Shown piece by piece: positions 11,622-64,000 of a stretch of 64,000 nt of DNA. The notes under the pieces are model-generated. The model was not told the DNA's origin and did not search any database. It saw nothing but the letters and a program-made list of their open reading frames with translations. Origin of the DNA: Myoxocephalus aenaeus. Its lineage: Eukaryota > Chordata > Actinopteri > Perciformes > Cottidae. The position numbers and the translations under genes are program-made. Location of the stretch: assembly GCA_038501785.1 (NCBI GenBank), contig JBAMJR010000013.1, forward strand, positions 2,548,501 through 2,612,500, written 5' to 3'. Numbering within the stretch: position 1 is the stretch's first letter; each line of letters begins with the position of its first letter.

Positions 11622-12716
11622 TGCATTGCTTGTTGTACTACTTGCTTGTTGTACTACGTCTCTTGTTGTACTACGTCTCTTGTTGTACTACGACACTGGT
11701 TGTACTACTTGCTTGTTGTACTACGTCTCTTGTTGTACTACTTGCTTGTTGTACTATGTCTCTTGTTGTACTACGTCACTGGTTGTACTACTTGCTTGTT
11801 GTACTACGTCTCTTGTTGTACTACGTCTCTTGTTGTACTACTTGCTTGTTGTACTACATCGCTTGTTGTACTACGTTTCTTGTTGCACTACGTTGCTTGT
11901 TGCACTACTTCTCTTGTTGCACTACGTTGCTTGTTGCACTACTTCTCTTGTTGCACTACGTTGCTTGTTGCACTACTTCTCTTGTTGTACTACGTCTCTT
12001 GTTGTACTACTTGCTTGTTGTACTACGTCTCTTGTTGTACTACGTCGCTTGTTGCACTACTTGCTTGTTGTACTACGTCTCTTGTTGTACTACGTCGCTT
12101 GTTGTACTACTTGCTTGTTGTACTACGTCTCTTGTTGTACTACTTCTCTTGTTGTACTACTTGCTTGTTGTACTACGTCTCTTGTTGTACTACGTCGCTT
12201 GTTGCACTACTTGCTTGTTGTACTACGTCTCTTGTTGTACTACGTCGCTTGTTGCACTACTTGCTTGTTGTACTACGTCTCTTGTTGTACTACGTCGCTT
12301 GTTGTACTACTTGCTTGTTGTACTACGTCTCTTGTTGTACTACTTCTCTTGTTGTACTACGTCTCTTGTTGTACTACGTTGCTTGTTGTACTACTTCTCT
12401 TGTTGTACTACGTCTCTTGTTGTACTACTTGCTTGTTGTACTACGTCTCTTGTTGTACTACGTTGCTTGTTGCACTACTTCTCTTGTTGTACTACTTGCT
12501 TGTTGTACAACGTCTCTTGTTGTACTACTTGCTTGTTGTACAACGTCTCTTGTTGTACTACTTGCTTGTTGTACAATGTCTCTTGTTGTACTACGTCTCT
12601 TGTTGTACTACTTGCTTGTTGTACAACGTCTCTTGTTGTACAACGTCTCTTGTTGTACTACTTGCTTGTTGTACAACGTCTCTTGTTGTACAACGTCTCT
12701 GTTGTACTACTTGCTT
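11622..12716 (+). repeat. 16/17-bp minisatellite with higher-order structure, about 65 units
   Basis: Tandem CTTGTTGTACTAC-N units of 16 (ending TTG) or 17 bases (ending GTCT, GTCG or TTCT). Three higher-order blocks are visible: 34-bp dimers with TGCAC variants (about 11880-11990), 50-bp trimers of 17+17+16 (about 12005-12330), and 33-bp dimers with TACAACGTCT variants (about 12490-12700). The unit carries no stop in any plus frame, so three frames stay open for about 400 codons each, giving Cys/Leu/Val-rich peptides of no known family. Read as satellite DNA, not a gene. Confidence 0.9.
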
Positions 12717-14552
12717 GCTTTATCCAAATGCAAAAACATCCACAGTCAGCGTATCGATGGTTTGCAGAAACGCACAGTGCCAACAATGTTCCCAAGCTGC
12801 AATCCGTCCTATAGATGCTGTATTGATGTGTGAGAACTTTGACTCGCTGGTGCCACTAGATGAAAAGTCAGTATAACGTAATCCTTTGGGCACCATTGCA
12901 ATCCATCCAATAGTTGCTGACATTTCACAAACAATCTAAAATGTCAATATTACACCTCCCACATACTACGTTAGGCGAAAGAGGAGCGGGCACAGTATGA
13001 ACCAACTATTCATGGAGAGCATACTGAGAAATAAATGCTTGAAAGTGTTTTCTGAAATGTTTTGTTGATTTGTCTGCCACTAATAAAGAAATATCAACAG
13101 GTTGCTTCTAGTTTCAGCGTGATGACTAATGTGCTGATATATTGAAGGGAATCATTGTTTATTTTGTTAGGGCACATGAGTTCACATAAAAGCCGTGATC
13201 ATCTTGTAAAAGGAAATAATGTTTGCTTGTCATGGGTCTCCCCCTGTTGTGACTTCTGCTGGAGACAGTTGTCAACTTAATCCATAAATTGTATCACAAC
13301 ACAAGTTCAGTCTATGAAGAATCTGAAGTGCAGGATAGAACATATCTGAAGGTAAATAGCACGGCACAAAGAGCCTCCAAGATGAAAAGAAAAGGTGGGA
13401 TGAAATTGATTGAGTTTAAAAGGAAAGTGAACTACTGACTCATAGCTCATGACCTAAAGTGAAACACTGACGTCAAAGAGCGGACAAAGGCATACAGAAG
13501 AACATTTAGCCATTATTGTGCGACTGGGTGCCAACGCTCATTCAAAGAGTATTAATGCTTTGGGCTTTTCATGCAACCAGGTATTAAAATAACAAAACAT
13601 TAGTCCAGAAATAGGACCAGGAAACAATCAAAATTGAAATACCTTAACGTCTGTCAGACTGGAAACACAGTTATAACGATCAATTATTATGGTTTGGGCA
13701 AAATAAATGCTTCATTCAAAGGGAAAATTGTGAAAATATGCCGGCTCTAAATGCTGTTTACGCTGTATCACTCAGCCGCGTCGGCAAAGTGCTTCACTGG
13801 GATGAGGAAGAACAATAGGATGTGCAGCTGTGCCCCAGAGACACAGAGCACATCAGTAACAGCTGCAGGCTTTTTTCTTTATAATTTGTTTTACAGTGTA
13901 TACCAAAATCAAATAGCATTTTTTCTTATTAAAAAGCAAAGTTATTTTGCCAAATGTAACAAAATTAGCGATAAATGGTTAGTTCCCTCACGTGTCACAA
14001 GGTTTGAGTGGTGCCGTTTAAGTTACGTATCCTCATTCTCTTCTTCTGCAATGGTTTAATGCTCCAGGCCGTATAATTAGCACCACTAACTATTTATCCC
14101 AAAACATCCAACTCCCATCACAGTTGTGGATGGCATTGGAATGGCACCAATCAGTTTTTTCTTTTGAAGATTTTCTTGAAATATGTTGAACATTCATGCC
14201 AAATTTGGACGCAAACTTGGTTTGTGTCATGTTTGGACGAAGAAAAACGACCCAATCTGCATACAAATAAAAAGTTGACCCATATACGCATTTCATAATT
14301 TGAGTTCAGCAAACTTTAGATGAATATTGCTGATTTAACGACTATTCTCTATTCTCTTTTTACACATTTCAGAATATTGCACGTTTAAATGGTTGATATT
14401 TCAATTGAATGTTTTATATCACCAACCTAGAAGATGTTCACACTCCTTGTCTCAGCAGGAGATTAAATGTGCTGTCAATCAGGTGACCTGATGATCATAT
14501 GCTTTGCCCACTGCGCTGAGCTGGGATTGTTTTGTGTGTATTCAGAATTCCT
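12717..14552. other. No gene recognised
   Basis: Unique-looking AT-rich sequence with only short, motif-free open frames. Confidence 0.5.
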
Positions 14553-14836
14553 AAGGGCCTGATTAGACCGCGCGAGTATTGCTGGCGGTCTGATAGCACA
14601 GTTTAAATTTATGGAAACAACCTCCCCGAAATCTCAAGTACGGCACTAATTTGCCTCCTGCTATTCTCAGCACCAACCACAATTAAAATAAATGCAAACA
14701 GCGTTAGGCGGTGTTCAACTCTGAGTTGGTTCTTTTTTACGCAAGGTGCTCAGTAACACAAAAGCACGCCCTCATCGAAAACAATTACCAAAACCCCTCT
14801 TCGGCTGCTAAAATGCGCTCTGTCTGATCAGGGCCT
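14553..14836. mobile_element. Possible hAT-like element with AGGGCCTGAT / ATCAGGGCCT ends
   Basis: The left end GGGCCTGATTAGACCGCGC is mirrored imperfectly at the right (GCGCTCTGTCTGATCAGGGCC). No coding potential and no certain target duplication. Confidence 0.4.
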
Positions 14837-15620
14837 AACAAAGCTTTTATTTGCATAACCGTGTGTTTGTTTGTGAGTGTTGGTGCTCTGCTTTTCTTCT
14901 CCACGGCAGGACTCCAACAGACGGCAAGGGAGGGAAGAGGAGTATGTCTTTGAAATGAAGAGGACAACAAAGAAGAGTAAAGGACCAGGTGAAGTCATAT
15001 TTACACGGCATAACCTGCAGCAGTCAACAAACAAAGCATAGAGATCTGTTAGATAACACAACAACTCTGCACACACTAAGTCGGATAGAAAACATGCAAT
15101 AAACCTTTGGCCTCCTCACCCGCTCATTATGCTACGCCCAATTACTGAGCAATGCTAATTAGATGTGGAGAGAAGAGCAATGCACAAATAATTGTAGTCA
15201 AATAACTAACGGTATATCCCCCTATGGCTTTGTTTGAAGGAGCTCAGACATGGTGGGCATTTCATTTTCAAGAGCCGCCAATAACATTTTACGTGTATTG
15301 ATCAGGCAGATTATAGCCTATAAGTACATCCTCTCTATATATACACATGTTTCACAGATCTGGGAACAACAGCCATTGACAGTTCATTTACCAGGTCAAT
15401 GGAAATGCATCCCACATGGATTTATTTTCTTCTACTTTGATGCTTTTTGTTATGCACTCAGGCACCTTTATATGGAATTTACATGTCTTAATCATTGAAA
15501 AAAAATAAGTGTGAAGCTTATTCTACCGCAAAAACTGTTTGTTACTTTCCAGATTTATGCATTTGTGATTTGAATTGTCGCTGTGACATTTCTCCTTTAC
15601 TTTAACTACATAACTCAGGG

Positions 15621-15737
<117 letters not shown>

Positions 15738-15739
15738 TG

Positions 15740-17650
15740 CATGTGGGAAGATGTATTATTCAAAGGGCTCCTTAGAAACCGTTAAAATGATTTGTACTGT
15801 TTGTGGTAATTCTTTTTTTTTTCAGGTGAATTGTAAAAAAACGATTTGTCCGTCTTATTATTGTCAGCTGGAATACCAACAAGCAGATTGACAGGTTGTT
15901 GTTGAACACATTCAACATTTATCATCACTTAACAGGGTAGTAAGAAAAAAAGAAGGGCAAAGGAATAAAAGAGAGAAAGACAAACACATTTCAAAACGAA
16001 AAACAACAATAGCGTTTAGCACATAAATAAGACATGTTAAAAAATATATTTTTTAAAGCTTCTGCTGGATTAGGAGAGGCACAGGTACAACGATGATCCT
16101 ATTTGTGCACTGCATTGACAAACATGCATGCACAGACACAATGACTTTAAGCAGCCTTGATGTAGCCCTTCACAGTTAGCATAAAGTTGATTTAATGCTA
16201 AAGTCTTAAATGGACAGTTAAAATAATACATAGTGTTCCTTTCACCTGTAATCTAATTTATCAATCTAGATTGTTGTAGTGGGAGGTGTTTTGATAATAA
16301 TAATAATACAAAAGTAGATTTACATGAGATGGGGCTCTTGAGAGTACAAGATGTAAACATTAATGGTGATCAGTTTGTCTGAGAAAGAAAATATTTCCGA
16401 AATTACACTGCTCACAAAAAGGTATGTGGAACATTTTGAGTATCCAGGTCATAATTTCTAGAAAGTTAAACACCACAAGCCCAGTGTCATCTAGTTCCAT
16501 TATATTGGAGAGAAAGCAGAAGCCTCAACACTATATAATCTTCAACACTCGGCAGCTCACACCAAAACAATCTCGATCGGTAAGTAGCACGGCCGGTAAG
16601 AGCGAGCTTCTATTTTTCTTTTTGAGGCGAGCTGTCTCTTTAATGTCAAATTTTTTTCTGTCGCTGACTGTTGCTTACTAGCAGTAAACATAGCAAGTGA
16701 ATCCACAGATGTCAACAGTCCAATGTAATGAAAAACCACAGATAAAAGTACTCATACATTCCATTTAGTTCCACTGGCAGCTGTAGCTAAAACGTTTCTC
16801 TTCACAAAATGAGCCGATTCTACAAGCAAGCACATTAATTCACCATGACAATGGATTTGCCCACAATAAGAATTCATCAGGACGCAACTGCCTCTTGCAT
16901 GACAGATACAGTAATCAGCTGCAATTGTAATTAAGCCAACAGGAGGCTTATAACCTGCTTTAAATGGCTTTAAATTACATTTAATATGTCACTTTGGAGC
17001 ATGTGAGAGTATGAAAACATTCAAAAAAGAAATGGTCACCACATCAACACAATCAGGGAAATGAGTGTTCTTCTACAGCTACCATGCTGCTGTTAACTTT
17101 TATTATAAAAGAATGAACAGCCTTTTTTCTTACCACACTTTACCCCACTCAATATTATTTCTTTGTATTTTTCTCAAGTGTTTCTGTTTACCTTTCACTA
17201 AGTTTGGATTGTCACTTTCCTCAGTTGTGGTTCTCAAGGTAACAGCAGGAGAAATGCAGTTTACTGGAAACACATGAATACATTTCCATAAAGTCAGACC
17301 AGCACAATCCATACAACAGCATGTTTTCTGTTATTTATCAGAGCACTGCGGCAAAGCCCTCCATGAGAGCTTCTGAAGGTGGTAAATGAGTGTCTTCAGA
17401 TTGACACAGCAACTACCAATGCTGACATCAATTTAGATGTGTTTTGGTTGTTGAATAAGTTGCATTTCATCTTTTTGCACCTCACAGGGTCAACGAACAT
17501 ATTAATCATGTCAGGTTCCATGTTTGTATTAAACCATTGGCATTGATGTTTTATATTTTCCAAACATATATGTAATATTCTTTTTCACAAGGGGGTTCAA
17601 GACATTTTTGTTATTTCTTGTAGTCAAACATTTGTTTGCCCCTGATACCT
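15740..17650. other. No gene recognised
   Basis: AT-rich sequence downstream of pth2r on its strand. Short open frames only. Confidence 0.5.
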
Positions 17651-17657
17651 TCCTTAA

Positions 17658-18080
17658 AGGAACACTCTGTAACATTTAGGGGGATTAATTGGCAGAAATG
17701 GAATATAATATTAATGTTTTAATCAGTGTATAATCATCTGAAACTAAGAATCGTAGTGTTTCATTTAGCTTAGAAAAAGGAACTTATATCAGATAACGGG
17801 TCCTCCTCCACAGAGTCCGCCGTGTTGCGCCGCCATGTTTGTACAGAAGCCCATAATGGACAAACACTAACGAACACTGGCACTAGCAAGAGCCATTCAC
17901 AATTACATTTTATGTTATCTGAAGTTAGAGATGACTTCCGAAACCAGACAATAGACAATATTTAGATATATTTAAAAGTTAAATTCTAATCCTGTTCTGA
18001 ATTTATTTGCAGATGGGTATTTTGTCGGTTGCAATCTACAACACACCACTAGATGCCACTAAATCTCACACACTGTTCCT
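17658..18080. mobile_element. 423-bp MITE with TTAA target duplication
   Basis: TTAA at 17654-17657 and 18081-18084 encloses ends AGGAACACTCTGTAAC and (reverse complement) AGGAACAGTGTGTGA. TTAA duplication points to piggyBac- or Kolobok-type transposition. No transposase is present. The element lies 97 bases beyond the pth2r stop, in its probable 3' UTR. Confidence 0.7.
18002..18007 (-). terminator. Candidate poly(A) signal of pth2r
   Basis: AATAAA on the minus strand, about 170 bases beyond the pth2r stop codon. It is the nearest canonical hexamer I found and lies inside the TTAA-flanked MITE at 17658-18080. Further minus-strand AATAAA sites lie downstream (for example near 17100), so the real 3' end may be elsewhere. 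Confidence 0.35.
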
Positions 18081-18176
18081 TTAATAGTTTTAACGGCCTT
18101 GGCTTGGAGAGGATTGGGTCGACACAGCTCCACCAACGATCATCAATCTCTGCCGCATGTTTTAACATTACGACTG

Positions 18177-60622
<42,446 letters not shown>

Positions 60623-60639
60623 CTCCAGCAATGTAAACA

Positions 60640-61190
60640 TATCTCTATATATATCTCTATATATATATGTATGAACTATGCGTTCATTTTAATGTAAGCA
60701 GCCTAAAGCTTTGAGATAAACACTTCCTCTGTCGCCGTCGCATCCTTGAGCAAGAGCTTCACATTATTGTAGAAAGTTCCCATCGCAAGTTGTGCTCCAA
60801 AGCTGAGTCGCCCCGCGCAGTGAGACAGATTTCGGGAGTGGACTTCATCAGAGCTCAGATTCCAGATGTTTTTTTGTGTTTTTTTCTTCTCTCCCCTCAT
60901 TCAGGTTTCATTCGGCTCTTAGGAAAAAGAGTTCCGTGACATCGCCGCCCGCAGATCATCCGGGAGGCTGGGATGCGCGCGGGGGTTGAGGAGGAGAAGC
61001 GAGCCTCGCGTCCTGTTTCGTCACAGATGATGAAGAAAAAAAAAAACGTCAGCCTGTGCGCAATCTCCATCACGCAATTGGAGGGAGCGTGAATGCACCA
61101 GTTTGTGAGAGTCGTCACCATGTGACTTGTGATTAACGTTCCTTCTCGCCTCGCGCATTACAAGGGGTCGGGGGCGCAAACCGTGCGTCA
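60640..61190 (-). promoter_or_regulatory. Probable pth2r 5' UTR and CpG-rich promoter
   Basis: The DNA just upstream of the first exon is TATA-rich (60641-60670). From about 60890 to 61190 it becomes much richer in CpG than the rest of the window (clusters such as gatgcgcgcggggg and the cctcgcgtcc block). Several TGACG/CGTCA half-sites (for example 61047 and 61186) resemble cAMP-response half-sites. The transcription start cannot be fixed from sequence alone. Confidence 0.4.
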
Positions 61191-61634
61191 CTTTTGGCAG
61201 TGCAATGTGCAACAGACATGCTTTCTAAGAAATAGGCCAGCTGTAAATTAAAATATGTTATTAGTTTTTATTCATAGCCTTTCTCCATTTTTTGTAATCA
61301 ACTGAGCATGTACAAACCTCAAAGTTCCGCTCAGTGAGCGTAATAACCAATGTTTGTTTATTTTTACTTTGGACATGACTTGTGACAATAAAAAGTCATA
61401 ACCTAATGTTGAAGATGAATATTTTAATATCCGACTTTGCTTTGTATCCATCCTCTCTTGTTAGCTTATGACGTGAGTTAACTTATTATTAGCAGAAGCT
61501 GAGCTAGCTTGTATTCTTTTACAGCATAAGGTTTGATATATTGTGATTATAATAACTGCAATATGAGGTTTTGTTTGCCCTCTTTGAGGCAGCGAAAACA
61601 AGCAGTGAACACAATATGAACTTGATGAAAACCT

Positions 61635-61890
61635 AAAGGACCCAAACGTAGATGAGACAGCCAGACTTGTGCAGTTAAATGGTTTAAATGTAAGAATGAA
61701 CAATCACAGGGAAAGGGGAAACTTTATAGCACTGGAGACAAACTAACAGAGACAAAGGAAGCACAAATACACAGGGAGAGCAGTGTGATTACACAAAGGT
61801 CAAACAACTCACGAAGGCGGGAAAACACACATAAGTAAAAACAGACACAAAATAACACAGGAAAATAAACAATAAACTCAAGACCCTGAC
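61635..61890. repeat. A-rich fish dispersed repeat (GGACCCAAACGTAG...ACTCAAGACCCTGAC)
   Basis: AAGGACCCAAACGTAGATGA, then A/C/G-rich text ending AATAAACTCAAGACCCTGAC. This arrangement recurs in teleost genomes upstream of AC-rich, CDS-free sequence. The GGACCCAAACG start is also seen at 50186. Confidence 0.4.
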
Positions 61891-62523
61891 TGATTGAATA
61901 CAAAAAAAAGAAAAGAAAATATGGAACAGAAAATAGTGACTGTTATAATGTCATGGCATGTTGCTTCACAAAAACAAGCAATACATAATGTGTCCTTACC
62001 TGGGCAGTCTAATACCCCCATGAACAAGTTTTGTATATATTTATTTGCTGAGAATAACCAGAGCCATATACATTGCAGAATACTACCAGTTGTATTTGCT
62101 TGAATCAGGTGAAGCTGAGCACACACTAGTCTGTGACCGTATTTGGCACTTTTGCTTCAACTGTGTGGGTTTATTGTATCGCCTTTTTACTAAAGGTTGA
62201 AACAAGGAACAAGGACTTTTAGACACTCGACTTATTATGATAAGTGTAAGTACGGAGCCACACGCACATTATTATAATAGTGAGAATGAAATAACGCTTT
62301 GACCCAATCATTCATAATCTTCCATCCCTGGTCATGTTCAAGATGAGTCAACGCAACATGTTTTCCAGTGACAGCCCATGGTGCCAAAGGAGCTGTCCAT
62401 GGTGCTGGCAAGGCCCCAAATGGCAGCAGCTCAATTCAAACCATGGAACAAACATTCGTGAGACACAAACCTGTCCAATCTTTTTTTCTTTCACACTTGT
62501 GCTGTAGTCAGGCTGTGATTTAA

Positions 62524-63036
62524 CCCTAACGTCGGGTGTATTTCACCCGATATAAATGTACCTGATCAAAAATACTTCTCATCAAAAGATATTAAAATAC
62601 AACAATACAAGGAACATCGAAGTACTCTTCTTTTATTTTACCCTATAGAACTTCTCATGAAACAAAAAAACAGGTATCATAGGGGGGTCCCTAAAAAAAG
62701 GCTCAAAATCGGGTGAAAAATTTCGTCAATGAAACATGATTAAAAATATAAATAATGGAGCTAACTTGTTCTTTGGTCCACCTGTTCCTGGGACATGTGA
62801 GCCTTGTCCGGTGAAGGAAAAGTCTCCCTTCAATGGTAATATCCACCCCCATTTTTTTTTTTTACCCTCTATCACTAACGTTGGGTAAAAATCACCCGAA
62901 CACGTGCCTGTTGAAAAAAAACAGGGAGCAGCCTGAAGCTACACAAGGACCCACACAACTCAGACAAAAGCAACACAATGAAAATAACGTAAACACTAAC
63001 ATCGGGTGAAAATCACCAGACGTTAGTGTTCTAGGG
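62524..63036. mobile_element. 513-bp piggyBac-like MITE with TTAA target duplication
   Basis: TTAA at 62520-62523 and 63037-63040 flanks ends CCCTAACGTCGGGTG and (reverse complement) CCCTAGAACACTAACGTCTG, which match after an 8-base gap. CCCTA after TTAA is typical of piggyBac. Inside, CGGGTGAAAATCACC-type motifs recur. No transposase frame. Upstream of pth2r. Confidence 0.75.
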
Positions 63037-63040
63037 TTAA

Positions 63041-63900
63041 GAAGGCGTGAGAGGATGGCACCTCATTTAGCACAAGGAGGTCTGTAACCGTTTAACGGCA
63101 CATTGAGCATGTTGCTCTATGCCCGGACTGCAGCACAGCACACATGTGGGCAGAGCCTGTCTAATGACTCAGTGATGAACTCATGCATTCAGCGCATACA
63201 CCACAGACCCACACTGTGCATCATCCTGTTTAAAAGGAAACTGTTGATGGCGTGCAGCTGTCAAATTGACATGTGTGGGCCATCATTTACCCAGCATGTA
63301 ATGGGTGTAAAATAAACCGCTTTACAACCTCGTAGTAGCCGTGTAACAATAGCGGAGAGAACGGAACCGACCGCCAACAAGAGAGAAAATCTGTATATTT
63401 ATGGGCAAAAAACTTTCCGAATACATTTGTGCAGAAATAGAAAGAGATCTTGGGACGTGCGCCCTCTCTCATAAAAATCCGTTTGAATAGGCTGTGATTG
63501 TGGTATGATTTCACGCCGAAGTGCCTGTTATTCCTGTGCCCAATTAGTTGAAAAAGGACATCCACTTTGGCGTCTACATGTTTTTATCAGCATCTCACAA
63601 AGGCCTCCTCACAGCGCTGGACCGACGGCCTGCTATGTCCCATCCATTCACCCTCGTGACACCTGGAGTGAAACCAGTAATCATCATCAGACGTGACCCG
63701 CTGTTAATGCCCATTTAGTTCTGACCGACTCAAACTCGACTGTATTGCTCACAGCTGCTTTCCCTCACCTTCGCTCAGCCGCTCCCGAGAACGGCCAATG
63801 TCCAATCCTACGCTGGCAACCGTAACCAGGCGCAGGAGGCCTTTCAAGCTTTCAGCAGGGTGTCTGGAGCCTGAAAAGTCCGACAGCAGATATCCTCAAA
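63041..63900. other. No gene recognised
   Basis: Open frames on both strands (63103-63315, 63287-63565, 63505-63696) show no motif. Confidence 0.45.
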
Positions 63901-63901
63901 G

Positions 63902-64000
63902 TTTAATTCAATTCAATTCAGTTTATTTTGTATAGCCCAAAATCATAAATTCCAAATTTGCCTCGGAGGGCTTTAGAATCTGATCAGGAAAAACTCCCCC
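63902..64000 (+). repeat. Fish dispersed repeat, continues past the window
   Basis: AATTCAATTCAATTCAGTTT, TATAGCCCAAAATCATAAAT, TGCCTCGGAGGGCTTTAGAA, CAGGAAAAACTCCCCC: the same family as 6282-6350, in a fuller copy cut by the window edge. Confidence 0.75.

Noticed and set aside
11613..12876. Three overlapping ~400-codon plus-strand frames as coding genes
   Set aside because: They are the same 16/17-bp satellite read in three frames; codon and residue content follow the DNA repeat, and no frame is preferred.
16405..16500. Possible small transposon start (ACTGCTCACAAAAA)
   Set aside because: Only one end recognised and no inverted partner found.

Overview
The window is vertebrate nuclear DNA, almost certainly from a teleost fish, probably a percomorph. 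It is AT-rich and intron-rich, with many (CA)n, (TA)n and (GA)n microsatellites and fish-type transposons: L2-like and Rex3/RTE-like LINEs, hAT and TTAA-target DNA elements, and a Ty3/gypsy chromovirus. There is no bacterial-style operon structure. Most long open frames are repeats or chance.

The main gene is on the minus strand. About 42 kb, from 60622 (start) down to 18177 (stop TAG), holds what looks like a complete parathyroid hormone 2 receptor gene (pth2r), a class B (secretin-family) GPCR. I could place 13 coding exons. All introns are GT-AG, every exon phase joins in frame, and the predicted protein is about 545 residues (human PTH2R, recalled as 550). The exons give a signal peptide, a six-cysteine hormone-binding ectodomain with four N-glycosylation sequons, seven membrane helices, the 42-bp TM7 exon typical of class B receptors and a long cytoplasmic tail. 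A CpG-dense block at about 60890-61190 is the probable promoter.

To the left, on the plus strand, two small exons (2450-2566 and 3208-3352) join in phase and encode part of the C-terminal membrane region of a polycystin-1-family protein. No partner exons were found, so this is either the edge of a gene or a relic.

The space between 3.4 and 17.6 kb is repeat-rich and holds no gene I can support. It includes a 1.1-kb minisatellite of 16/17-bp units that leaves all three plus-strand frames open, a 71-bp hAT-type MITE with an 8-bp target duplication, a Rex3-like LINE end with a 14-bp duplication, and an L2 3' end. A TTAA-flanked MITE (17658-18080) ends about 100 bp beyond the pth2r stop and lies in the probable 3' UTR.

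The pth2r introns hold a degenerate RTE-like LINE (intron 11), a 5'-truncated L2-like LINE with an open reverse transcriptase frame (intron 10), a 480-bp hAT element, a SINE tail and a foldback element (intron 9), an L2 scrap (intron 5), and in intron 1 a 5'-deleted Ty3/gypsy chromovirus plus a LINE ORF1 esterase fragment. The right end holds a piggyBac-like MITE and a common fish dispersed repeat.

I see no new multi-gene system. The observations most worth checking are the polycystin exons, a tandem 3' splice site that could add or remove eight residues at the receptor N-terminus, a microsatellite acting as a polypyrimidine tract, and the MITE in the receptor 3' UTR. All calls are from reading the sequence; no search was run.
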